NCBI GenBank assembly: GCA_041446545.1
Contig: JBGOEJ010000011.1
Span: 47,470 to 111,469, forward strand
DNA length: 64,000 nt
Source of the DNA: Fervidibacter canadensis
Lineage (GTDB): Bacteria; Armatimonadota; Fervidibacteria; Fervidibacterales; Fervidibacteraceae
Reading direction: 5' to 3'
The notes under the pieces are model-generated. The model was not told the origin of the DNA. It ran no database searches and saw nothing but the letters and a program-made list of their open reading frames with translations. Shown here in pieces: positions 50,998 through 59,024 of the stretch (within the stretch, counting starts at the first letter, position 1; every line of letters starts with the position of its first letter). Made by a program: the position numbers and the translations under genes.

Positions 50998-52856
50998 ATG
51001 GCGCTTAAATATGCTCCGACCTTGGTGATTGGGTTGAAGGGAGGCAATGGGCAGGTGGTGGAAGGTGTCTTGGGAAATGTCCGATTTTGGCTGTCGGAGT
51101 ATTACCCGCAAGTCGTTCCCATCGTCAAGTTCGGGATGGCGGATGAAAAACAGTCGTGCACCGTTACCGAAGTGATGGGAGCACCGTTGATGAAGCCTCG
51201 TTACCCGTTGTCCTTCAATTCCTCTTGCTTTCGGCATTAGCACCTTACGAAAGCGAGGGGCATTGGCTTTTTGAAAGTTACGGCAGTCAACCGACGCTCA
51301 ACACCGTCGGCATCGGCTTGCTTTATGTCCCAGTGGCTCAAATTGCCGAGGCAGCGGGCAACTACCTCGCTTTCCAACTTTCCGCTCAAGGGATGGGCGA
51401 GCAACCTCATCCAAAGCAAACTGAGTGGGAGAGGGAACTGGCGCAAATTTTTGACGAAAACTCCTTCTGGCAAAGTCTCTTCGCTGGCATTGAGGAAGTT
51501 GCGGAGGCAAAAGTTGAACGGCAAGCGCTGCCAGAACAAGTCTTTCAAGTTTCCCTCAAAACGGGTCTCGTCCGCATGGATTTGAGCAAGTTCCCTTGGT
51601 GGCAATGGCGTGACCGCCTCGCCGACTGCGAGATGAAGTGGCGAATGTTGCTCAAGGATTTTTGGCTGCCGAGGATGAAAGAAAATGCCGACAAAAAGCA
51701 AAAGGAAACCGACGAAAAGTTTCAAGGCGTTCTGGACAAAATCGTTCAAGACGGAAGGAATGTTTTCGCAACGGTTGAAAGGTTGATGGAATGGTTGATG
51801 AAGCACTTGAAAGATTGGCGTTGTGACGACCCGAAAATTCCCAGAGGCATCGCATCGGCGAGGGTTGAAGAGGCTTACGAGGTTTTGGAAAAGGCTCTTG
51901 CTGATGTCCCTCATCCAAACGCCGTCCTTGCAAGGCTACTGCTGTCGGGCGCTGTCATCGCCTATGTGACCTTCGCTTTGGCGCGATGGAGTTGGCTTTC
52001 GGGATTCATCGCCAACTGGCTCCGCAATTTCTTCCCTTTCGTTGAAGCGTGGATGGTTCCCGCCCTCATCGGCTTGGCTGGCTTCTTCGCTTTCCTTCGC
52101 ATCGCCTTTAACGGCTTCAACATCCTCCGAGAAGCCCACGAGCAAGTTGAAAGGGCAAAAGATGAGGCGCTGCAAGCCATTGAACGGGAAATCAATTCGG
52201 TGCTCAAGGAGATGGGGTTGCAACTGCTTTTGGGCATTCAACGAAACTTCCTACGGCGAATTAACGAAGTGGCGGAGAGGAACAGAAAGGCAAAAGAGGG
52301 GATGGAACGGTTGCGGGAGAATTGGGGAGCGAAAGCGCAATCCTTTGACGCCAAGGACACAACGATGACAAGGGCGGTCATCCGTTCGTGGTCGGAACTG
52401 AAGCCAATCGTTGACGAACGCATGGAAGGTCAAAACTGGTCGGAACTTTGGCGTGAAGCGTTGAAGCGGGCAACCATCCAAACCTTCTCCGAATGGTGCG
52501 ACCGAATAGAGGACGGGACGACTGAGGTGAGAATCTCTGAAGCGACGGAAAACTTGTGGCGGGAGAAATTGCAGGGCAAAGAAATGCAACGGCTCAGTTT
52601 CTACCTGAGACCTCACGAAAACGAGGGAAAGACGAAAGAGGAACTGGCTCATCGCTACGAACAAGCGAAAGCATTTTTGTGGTCGTCGGCGAAGGAATGG
52701 CTGAGATGGCAGTTGGTTGCTGGTGGCGAAGAGAAACTGAACGAACTGGTGCGGGAGACATTGCGGGAAAGATACGGCGACCTTCCCGACCGAGATTGGC
52801 AAACTTTGACTTTACCTTCCATCACAGGCTTTTTGCAAGTTGGATGGGCTCAATAA
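50998..52856 (+). CDS. Membrane protein with tubulin-like N-terminus, interrupted by a -1 frame change
   Basis: The first frame reads MALKYAPTLVIGLKGGNGQ, like the start of bacterial tubulin-like (Tubulin_2) proteins, with a Gly-rich loop, to GMADEK. It then hits GAAAAAC (51145-51151); a -1 shift gives TVVHRYRSDGSTVDEASLP and continues to 52856, 619 residues in all. The middle (~190-290) is coiled. Two membrane helices follow (AVLARLLLSGAVIAYVTFAL and MVPALIGLAGFFAFLRIAF), then a long helical C-terminal domain. It follows the STAND gene by 13 nt. The tubulin-like assignment is moderate. The two frames fit one protein: the N-terminal piece alone ends in unrelated residues, and the C-terminal piece has no ribosome-binding site. 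Confidence 0.7.
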
Positions 52857-52893
52857 GAAGGCACGCTTCTCTTTGCCGACCACAATTATGCAG

Positions 52894-52928
52894 GGCACGG
52901 GTTTATCCCGTGCCGACGGATTTGTCGG
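52894..52928 (+). repeat. Two adjacent palindromes after the three-gene operon
   Basis: GGCACGGG, loop TTTAT, CCCGTGCC (52894-52914), directly followed by CCGAC, loop GGATTT, GTCGG (52913-52928). They lie 38 nt after the operon stop. No T tract follows, so this is probably a dispersed palindromic repeat rather than a classical terminator, though it could shield the 3' end of the mRNA. The rest of the 248-nt spacer 52857-53104 shows nothing recognisable. Confidence 0.6.
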
Positions 52929-53104
52929 TGCGGTTAAAAACTGTGACCCGCAAGACCTAATTTTTGTCTCACCGAGAGATTTGCCCTCACCGCAAGACTC
53001 AATGTCCAAACACACTCAGTTGAACCGAAAGGCTCAAGGGGCTGTCTATTTTTACGGCGGAGCGGGTGGAAGGAGTCCCAAAAACTTTTCGGAGGTGCAT
53101 GGTG

Positions 53105-53542
53105 ATGAAGACACGACGAACACTTTGGTGGCGCATCGTCGTTGCTGGCTTGGTTTTAACGGCGGGTGCCGCAGCCTTGCAGGCTCAATTGGGGAGCATC
53201 CTGAAAGGCGGTGCTGTCCTGTTGCTCGTCCGCCAATTTGGCAAGCAGATCAACGACGGGATCAACACGGCGCTACAAAACCGAAAGTGGGAAAATCGGC
53301 AAGCGACGAAAGTGGTCCCCATCGTCAGCATCGGTAGCGGTATCTATGCGGGAGCGGCACAAGTCATCGGCGATGAAGCCGATGTCCAACGGGTGGAAGC
53401 CGTCGCCCAACTGGAATTGAACCTGCCAGGGAAGGCACGGGCAAAGGTCTTGATTCCCGTGGACAAGGTGAGTTTTAATCCCGCCGAGATGCAACGGGTT
53501 TACGGTGTCGGTGTTTCCGCCGTCATTGATTTGAAGTTGTGA
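53105..53542 (+). CDS. Secreted protein of unknown function
   Basis: 145 residues from ATG 53105; GGAGGTG lies 7 nt upstream, and earlier in-frame starts at 53099 and 53066 are less well placed. An N-terminal signal peptide (RIVVAGLVLTAGAAALQAQ) with Ala-X-Ala-type cleavage near residue 27 precedes a hydrophobic stretch (GGAVLLLVRQFGKQIN) and a beta-rich domain (TKVVPIVSIGSGIYAGAAQV, ARAKVLIPVDKVSFNP). I do not recognise the family. The gene stands alone between repeat-bearing spacers. Confidence 0.62.
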   Translation: MKTRRTLWWRIVVAGLVLTAGAAALQAQLGSILKGGAVLLLVRQFGKQINDGINTALQNRKWENRQATKVVPIVSIGSGIYAGAAQVIGDEADVQRVEAVAQLELNLPGKARAKVLIPVDKVSFNPAEMQRVYGVGVSAVIDLKL

Positions 53543-53557
53543 CGGCGCAAAGGGAAG

Positions 53558-53622
53558 AACACCTCCGCCTTGCCTGCGGCACAATCTTGCCAGACTCAAA
53601 GGCAGGCAACGGCGGAGGTGTT
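53558..53622 (+). promoter_or_regulatory. Long hairpin that pairs with the ribosome-binding site of the KaiC-like gene
   Basis: 53558-53576 (AACACCTCCGCCTTGCCTG) is the reverse complement of 53603-53622 with a single bulged base, a stem of 19-20 pairs with a 26-nt loop. The right arm contains the GGAGGTG ribosome-binding site of the KaiC-like gene 5 nt before its ATG, so when folded it would block initiation. TTTT follows the stem, so it could also end the preceding transcript. Both uses are compatible with the position. Confidence 0.7.
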
Positions 53623-53627
53623 TTGCA

Positions 53628-55100
53628 ATGGAAGGGCGCGTCACGACAGGCATTCCGGGACTGGACATCGTTCTGGACGGCGGTTTAGTGGCGGGGGCGA
53701 CGGTGTTGGTGCAGGGGATGCCCGGAGCGGGCAAGACGACTTTTGGCTTGCAATTCATCTATCACGGAGCGACGCAATGCCAAGAGGCGGGGCTGGTCGT
53801 CAGTTTTGAAGAGTTTCCGACGCAGATGCTGCGGGATGCCCGCAACTTCGGTTGGGATTTTGACCCTCTCATCCGCTCGGGTATGGTTACCGTTATCGCC
53901 ACTTCCCCTCAAGCCTTCTACCAGCAAATCCGCGACCCTAACAGCGATATCAATCGCGCTTTAAGCGGGGGCAACATTCGCCGGGTGCTCATTGACAGCC
54001 TCAGTCACTTTCAGCGGTTAACGGATAACCCTGTGGAGTTGCGGGAAATCCTCAACAGCCTGCTGAACCGACTGCGCCAATCGGAGGTGACTGCTATCCT
54101 GACGCAAGAGGTGCGATGGAGCGAGGGGGAAGTCTCTTTGGAGCAATACGCCGTAGACACGGTCATCCAACTCTTTTTTGAGCCGATCAACCGCGTGCAG
54201 CGACGGCGTTTCTTGGAAGTGCTCAAAGCGAGAGGGCAATCTTTTCAATCTGGGCGGCATGGTTTGGAAATCACTGATCAGGGCTTGCGGGTCTATCCCG
54301 TCCCGATGCCCAGGGGCAGGGAGCGCCCTCTGACAGGGCGACGGGTGGCGACGGGTGTGCCCGGCTTGGATCGCATGTTAGGGGGCGGATTGTTTGAGGG
54401 TTCGGTTACTTTGGTCGCCGGCGAGACAGGCACGGGCAAGTCTACCTTAGTGCGTCAATTCATCGCTCACGGCGTCCTTCAAGGCGAAGGCGGTTTGTAT
54501 GTCAGTTTGCGGGAAGACCCTCAACGCATCTTGCAAAGCGCTTCTGCGATCGGCATTGACTTGCAACCAGCCTTGCGGGACGGTCACTTGCTCATCCATT
54601 ACGCTACGGGCGAAGTTGACCCTTACAAGTTGTTCTGGGAGGTCAAAGAGATGTTGGAGAGAGGTGAACGGGATGGATGCCCTATCCGCCGAGCCGCCAT
54701 TGACAGTTTGTCGGACTTGGCGACGGCATTTCCCGACCCGACTTACTTGCCGCAATATTTACAAGCCTTTGTGGAACTGTTCACGATGCACAGCGTTACG
54801 GCGGTGTTCACTTTGAGCGTTGCCGCCACTAACAGCGCCGAGCATTCGCCCATTGACCCTAATTTGGCGCGTGGCTTGGATTGCATCCTGATGTTGCGTT
54901 ACTTGCTCGTCCACGACCATGTCCGCAAGGTGATGACGGTCGTGAAGATGCGGGGTAGCGAGCATGACACGGGCATCCGCACCGTCCGCATCAACCCTGG
55001 GGAAGGGATGCTGGTGGAGACGGGCTTTGAGGGGATGCCCTCCTTCATCCGCAAGTTGCAGCAATTGGCACAAGAGCAGGGAGAAACGGCACCGCTGTAA
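53628..55100 (+). CDS. Two-domain KaiC-like (RAD55 family) ATPase
   Basis: 490 residues, two RecA-type KaiC domains. Domain 1 starts TTGIPGLDIVLDGGL, P-loop GMPGAGKTT at 30-38, SFEEFP with two catalytic Glu, and VLIDSLSHFQRL as Walker B. Domain 2 starts VATGVPGLDRMLGGGL, P-loop GETGTGKST near 265-273, SLREDP where the first catalytic Glu is Arg, and AAIDSLSDLATAF. No C-terminal A-loop extension or phosphorylation Ser/Thr pair of clock KaiC is evident, and no kaiB is nearby, so this belongs to the wider RAD55/KaiC-like signalling group. Its initiation site lies in a hairpin, and an MscS-like gene follows by 45 nt. Confidence 0.9.
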   Translation: MEGRVTTGIPGLDIVLDGGLVAGATVLVQGMPGAGKTTFGLQFIYHGATQCQEAGLVVSFEEFPTQMLRDARNFGWDFDPLIRSGMVTVIATSPQAFYQQIRDPNSDINRALSGGNIRRVLIDSLSHFQRLTDNPVELREILNSLLNRLRQSEVTAILTQEVRWSEGEVSLEQYAVDTVIQLFFEPINRVQRRRFLEVLKARGQSFQSGRHGLEITDQGLRVYPVPMPRGRERPLTGRRVATGVPGLDRMLGGGLFEGSVTLVAGETGTGKSTLVRQFIAHGVLQGEGGLYVSLREDPQRILQSASAIGIDLQPALRDGHLLIHYATGEVDPYKLFWEVKEMLERGERDGCPIRRAAIDSLSDLATAFPDPTYLPQYLQAFVELFTMHSVTAVFTLSVAATNSAEHSPIDPNLARGLDCILMLRYLLVHDHVRKVMTVVKMRGSEHDTGIRTVRINPGEGMLVETGFEGMPSFIRKLQQLAQEQGETAPL

Positions 55101-55145
55101 AGGAAACCAGACGCGCTTTCCCTTCTCGGTTGGAGGGGATGGAGC

Positions 55146-55730
55146 ATGATGCCTTTTGAGGGGTGGGTCAACAACGCAGTCGGTTTGTTGCGATGGACAT
55201 TGCTCCCGCGCCTTGGGCAAAGTTTGGTCATCTGGTTTGTCGCTTGGTTGGTCGTGCGGCTTTCCGATCATTGCTGGCAAGTTTGGTTGCGTCCCACGCT
55301 GGTTGGGGCTAAAGACCGTGATGTGGCTCATGCCCTTTGGCGCCGGCGGCAAATTCTTGCCCTGCCTTCCTCGGTCACCCGTTGGGTCGTTTGGGGCTTA
55401 GCGGTTTGGCTGACGGCGGAACTTTTCGGCGTCCCTCGTGAAGCGCTCTTTTGGGGATTCGCCACTGCCACCTTGCTCGTTTTCTGGTCGGGGCGTTATG
55501 TCCTTGTAGACCTCGCCGCAGGTTACACCTTGCTGTTGGACGATGTTGTGGCGATGGGCGACCAAATTTCAACGCCCTTTGGGGAAGGAGCGGTAGAAGG
55601 CATCACCCTTTTCCATGTCCACCTGCATCTTGACGATGAGACCGTTCTCGTCATCCCGCATCGTCTCCTTCGGGGAGCGCCCATGAAAGTGCGACGGGCT
55701 GTCGCTCAAACGGTCCGACGAGGAGGTTGA
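55146..55730 (+). CDS. Short MscS-like membrane protein
   Basis: 194 residues with three to four membrane helices (SLVIWFVAWLVVRLSDHCW, VTRWVVWGLAVWLTAELF, ALFWGFATATLLVFWSG) and then a small beta domain like that of MscS (GYTLLLDDVVAMGDQIST, GAVEGITLFHVHLHLDDETVLVIPHRLL). The pore helix is less Gly/Ala-rich than in MscS, and the C-terminal alpha/beta cage is missing, so it is a reduced member. A mechanosensitive or gating role is by family only. It ends 5 nt before thyX. Confidence 0.72.
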   Translation: MMPFEGWVNNAVGLLRWTLLPRLGQSLVIWFVAWLVVRLSDHCWQVWLRPTLVGAKDRDVAHALWRRRQILALPSSVTRWVVWGLAVWLTAELFGVPREALFWGFATATLLVFWSGRYVLVDLAAGYTLLLDDVVAMGDQISTPFGEGAVEGITLFHVHLHLDDETVLVIPHRLLRGAPMKVRRAVAQTVRRGG

Positions 55731-55735
55731 GAGAG

Positions 55736-56494
55736 ATGGCTTTTTTGCGGGAACCTGTCGTCCGCTTAATTGCCGTCACCCACTTCCAAAAACCCGACGA
55801 CTTGCCTGAATTCCAAATTTGGCAGACAGACACCGACAACGAACCTCAGCAACTGATAGAAGTGGCAGGGCGAACCTGCTACGAAAGTTGGCACAACCCA
55901 TCAGGGCGCACCAACGAACAATACATCGCCAACCTGCTTTCGCAAGGACACCTCAGTGTCATTGAGCATTCCGTCGCCAGTTTCTACATCCGAGGCATCA
56001 GCAGAGCCGCTTCCCACGAAATCGTCCGACACCGCCATTTTTCCTACTCCCAACGGAGCACCCGCTATGTGGATGAGAGCGACTGTAATTTCATCGTCCC
56101 TGACTGCATCGCCGATGACCCTGAAGCGATGCGGATTTTCACCGAGGCGGTAACAAAAGCGCAGGAGGCGTATCGGCAACTTTATGGGTTGCTGCGGGAA
56201 AAGTTTGCCCATGTGGAAGACCGAACGCTGCGGAGAAAGTTAGCCCGCCAAGCCGCCCGCATGGTCTTACCCAACGCCACCGAGACGGCGTTGGTCATGA
56301 CGGGAAACTTTCGGGCATGGCGGCACTTTATTCGCATGAGGGCAAGCGAACATGCCGATGTGGAAATTCGCAAAGTTGCCATCAAAGTCTTGAGGGAGTT
56401 GCAGAAAGTTGCTCCCGCTGTCTTCGGCGATTTCCAAATCCGTCAACTTCCCGACGGGACAGAAGTGGCAGAACCTGGCTACCTTTGGGAGTAA
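55736..56494 (+). CDS. thyX: Flavin-dependent thymidylate synthase
   Basis: 252 residues from ATG 55736 with GAGGAGGTTGA upstream. It methylates dUMP to dTMP with FAD and methylenetetrahydrofolate. The ThyX signature RHRHFSYSQRSTRY is at residues 98-111, a slight variant of RHRxxSxNxxSxRY with Gln for Asn. Also present are HLSVIEHSVASFYIRGISRA and the C-terminal NFRAWRHFIRMRASEHADVEIR. The length is usual. It converges with the MctB-like gene with 21 nt between stops. Confidence 0.96.
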   Translation: MAFLREPVVRLIAVTHFQKPDDLPEFQIWQTDTDNEPQQLIEVAGRTCYESWHNPSGRTNEQYIANLLSQGHLSVIEHSVASFYIRGISRAASHEIVRHRHFSYSQRSTRYVDESDCNFIVPDCIADDPEAMRIFTEAVTKAQEAYRQLYGLLREKFAHVEDRTLRRKLARQAARMVLPNATETALVMTGNFRAWRHFIRMRASEHADVEIRKVAIKVLRELQKVAPAVFGDFQIRQLPDGTEVAEPGYLWE

Positions 56495-56515
56495 TTTTTG
56501 CCGCTTTGCCTTCCT

Positions 56516-57442
56516 TTACGGATTGCCCATCAACGCCTTGACAGGAGGCAACATCTGGCGTGCTCCGTTCTTCAACCCGTAGCGGTCAGTGTGCCCTGTT
56601 AGGGCGGCGATGATGCAAAGCAATCCCATCGGCGTGTCGGCGTGATCTACTGTCGCCACACCTGCCGTTTGCAAAATCTCCACGACGGAATGCTCTCCCA
56701 CTTTAGCCGTCTCGCAAGCGACGGTTCGGATGCCCACGCCTTTGAGCGCTCGCAATAAAGGCAAATCAACGGTTTGCACTTGCTCTTCGTCGCGGGGTTG
56801 TTCAAAGGCACTAAGCAGGACAACGGAGCCAACAGGCGCAGAAGGGCTTCCCGCTACTTTTGCCCATCCCATCTGCACCAAAGCATTGAGTTGCCCAGTG
56901 GGATCGCCATAGCGCACCAGCAACGCAAGGCGTTTCCAGACGGCTTCTTTGATAGTTGCCTCCGTCGCATCATCGGCGACCAAACCGACCTTTTGAGCGA
57001 TTCGGCGCCATGCCGTTGAATCGGCGGTTTGGATGGCGTCAGGGTTAAGGGTCAACACGAAGGGCACATTCGCCCCCGCACCCTTGAGGGCTTCTTGTAA
57101 GCGACCGATGAGGGTTCCATCGGGATCAGGGGCGCAAGCGATGATGGCGATATTGCGAAACTGAAGCCGCCGCACCGTCAACAACGGTAGGGCACCTGTT
57201 AACCATTCCTGCATGTCCTGCCAACGCTGCTGTGTCGCTTGTAACTCTCCTTCCAACGCTCGGATGCGTTCATCGCGGCGCCTCAACTCCTCCGACAGGC
57301 GGGCTTCCAAGCGGCGAATTTGCCCTTCCAGCCGCTGAGCGGTAGGCTCTCGGGTTAGCCCGATGCCCACCAAAATGCCCAACCCGAAAAAAATCAGGAC
57401 TGCCACCAGAGTCGCCACATACAAGCGCCAATCTACCCCCAT
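56516..57442 (-). CDS. MctB/SteB-like membrane protein
   Basis: 308 residues: one N-terminal membrane helix (LYVATLVAVLIFFGLGILVGIGL), a coiled coil about 35-80 (LEGQIRRLEARLSEELRR), and an outer alpha/beta domain. The layout is that of MctB/SteB proteins, known from Actinobacteria as a copper-transport factor (MctB) or with SteA in cell separation. The upstream neighbour on the same strand is SteA-like, which supports the SteA-SteB reading rather than copper. Detailed residues for copper binding are not evident: Cys is scarce. Confidence 0.78.
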   Translation of the reverse strand: MGVDWRLYVATLVAVLIFFGLGILVGIGLTREPTAQRLEGQIRRLEARLSEELRRRDERIRALEGELQATQQRWQDMQEWLTGALPLLTVRRLQFRNIAIIACAPDPDGTLIGRLQEALKGAGANVPFVLTLNPDAIQTADSTAWRRIAQKVGLVADDATEATIKEAVWKRLALLVRYGDPTGQLNALVQMGWAKVAGSPSAPVGSVVLLSAFEQPRDEEQVQTVDLPLLRALKGVGIRTVACETAKVGEHSVVEILQTAGVATVDHADTPMGLLCIIAALTGHTDRYGLKNGARQMLPPVKALMGNP

Positions 57443-57490
57443 GCCTTCATTGCCTCCATCGTGATGGGACGAGGGAAGTTGCCAAAGCCG

Positions 57491-58636
57491 TCATCCTACG
57501 AAATGGACAAGCCCAGCCAAGTGCACCCGAAGCCAAAGCCAAAAGAGCCGCCAATAAGTTTGCAAGGACGGCGAAAGCGCCACGAGCAGGCTCCCGATAA
57601 TCAGACCCGTCAAGAGCAAGGCAGCGATGTGCCACCAACGCAATCCGCTGCCGTGCAAGGCGCTAACACCCTTAGCGTCCACGAGCCGATGACCGACCCG
57701 CAAGCGAACCAAAAAGGTGCTCGCCATCCCTTTCCGCCCCTTCTCCAAAAACTCCACCAGCGAGGCATGAGTGCCAACGGCGACCAAAAGTTCCGCCCCC
57801 GCCTCGTAAGCCAGCAGCAAGGCAGCATCTTCGCTGGTGCCACCGACAGGGAAGAGATGGGCGGTCAAACCCAGTTGCCTAATGCGTTCCAACCCCGGCG
57901 CTCGCCCATCAGGGTAAGCATGGACGACCAACTCCGCCCCGCACCTTAGGGCTTCTTCTGAAACGCTGTCCATATCGCCGACGATGATGTCAGGGCGAAA
58001 ACCCAACTCCAGCAAGGCATCGGCACCGCCGTCCACTCCGATGAGGACAGGTCTTCGGTCGCGGATGTAACTGCGGATTGCCATCAAGTCTTCCCGATAG
58101 CGATGCCCCCGCACGACGATGAGGGCGTGACGACTTGCGATGGGCGTTCGCAGGGGAGGCAAGGGCAACGACGCGCTGAGCAACTGTTTCCCTTCGTGGC
58201 GCAAGTAATGCAAGGTGTTTTCAGCAAACTCCTCCAAAATCGCTGCCAATTGCCGTTCCGCTTCCCGCAGCCGTTCCTGAATTTCTTCTGCCGTCAACAC
58301 CCGAAGCGGGAAGCGCATCCCATCTTGCTGGACGGTCTGCGCTTTCAAATCCACGACCGTCAGAGCGCCTTCCTTCAAACGGTCAAAAGCATCCCTTTCG
58401 GTTAAGTCGGCAACGGGAATTCCTTGTTGCAACAGCCTCAGGGCGCCAGTCGTCGGGAACTTGCCCGAAAAAGTTGGTGCGGCATTCAAAACGGCTGCCA
58501 CACCCGCTCGCGATAAAGCATCGGCAGCGAGGGGGTCTAAGTCCTCGTGCACCAGCAAAGCGATGTCGCCCCGCCGCAGCCGACGCACCAAATTTTTTGT
58601 CCGCCGATCTTTTTTCAACGGACCAACCAACTGCAT
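57491..58636 (-). CDS. SteA-like protein (thiamin pyrophosphokinase-like fold)
   Basis: 381 residues from ATG 58636, preceded by GGTGA; a GTG at 58648 is possible. The N-terminal part has GDIALLVHEDLDPLAADAL and LNAAPTFSGKFPTTGAL, as in SteA. The middle is a TPK-like domain (LIGVDGGADALLELGFRPDIIVGDMDSVSEEAL, with the Asp-X-Asp-Ser loop) and HLFPVGGTSEDAALLLAYEAGAEL. A C-terminal membrane helix follows (IAALLLTGLIIGSLLVALS). In Corynebacterium SteA and SteB act in daughter-cell separation. Here both lie in tandem, 48 nt apart, outside any division cluster. Confidence 0.82.
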   Translation of the reverse strand: MQLVGPLKKDRRTKNLVRRLRRGDIALLVHEDLDPLAADALSRAGVAAVLNAAPTFSGKFPTTGALRLLQQGIPVADLTERDAFDRLKEGALTVVDLKAQTVQQDGMRFPLRVLTAEEIQERLREAERQLAAILEEFAENTLHYLRHEGKQLLSASLPLPPLRTPIASRHALIVVRGHRYREDLMAIRSYIRDRRPVLIGVDGGADALLELGFRPDIIVGDMDSVSEEALRCGAELVVHAYPDGRAPGLERIRQLGLTAHLFPVGGTSEDAALLLAYEAGAELLVAVGTHASLVEFLEKGRKGMASTFLVRLRVGHRLVDAKGVSALHGSGLRWWHIAALLLTGLIIGSLLVALSPSLQTYWRLFWLWLRVHLAGLVHFVG

Positions 58637-58648
58637 GGTCAAGGTCAC

Positions 58649-59024
58649 CGTGCTGCAATCTTGTCACATCTTCGGCAACGGCGAGACGAAGGACACGAGA
58701 AGAGGTGCTCAGAAGGTGCGCCTTTGGTGGGAGGGCGAGGCTCTTGCCGAGCCGAGAAAATCGGCAAGTCGGGAGATGGGCAGGTCGGGCAAAAAGTTTG
58801 ACCGCCGATGAATTGACGGGCTACGACGACTTGAAATGGGCTCTTCTGTCGGCTTTAGCCGAACTTCGTTAAAGTAGCCCAGCATTTCAATGCTGAGTGA
58901 AGATTGCGTCGTCGGGTTGACCTTGATGCAAAAGTCGGAAACTATTCGCACAATAAAAGACCGAGGCTGTTTTCCCCTGCTATCATAGTTGCTGGCTTTG
59001 CTGCCCTTCCGTGAGGTGACAGGG
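58649..59024. other. Intergenic region built of palindromic and periodic repeats
   Basis: 376 nt without a gene. It holds GGCTC-TTGCC-GAGCC (58739-58753), an 8-nt periodic array (58758-58797), the palindrome TCGGCTTTAGCCGA (58849-58862) and CAGCATT-TC-AATGCTG (58880-58895). Short open frames across it encode GEALAEPR-type words that come from the repeats, so none is called as a gene. The last ~45 nt carry the ribosome-binding site GAGGTGA of the next gene. Confidence 0.7.
58734..58797 (+). repeat. Dispersed repeat copy A with 8-nt periodic tail
   Basis: GGCGAGGCTCTTGCCGAGCC (58734-58753) followed by AAATCGGC, AAGTCGGG, AGATGGGC and AGGTCGGG. Copy B on the other strand at 63602-63664 matches the 20-mer at 18 of 20 positions and has the same kind of 8-nt tail, so the two are one repeat family. 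Confidence 0.75.

Noticed and set aside
52894..52928. Palindromes after the three-gene operon as an intrinsic terminator
   Set aside because: Strong stems but no T tract follows; listed as a palindromic repeat instead.
53628..55100. Circadian-clock KaiC
   Set aside because: No kaiB or kaiA nearby and no phosphorylation-site pair; it fits the wider RAD55/KaiC-like group.
56516..57442. Copper-transport role for the MctB-like protein
   Set aside because: Few Cys or Met metal sites were seen, and the SteA-like neighbour points to the cell-separation pairing.
58461..58872. Short open frames containing GEALAEPR-type words
   Set aside because: They come from dispersed repeats in the intergenic region, lack ribosome-binding sites and overlap each other in several frames.
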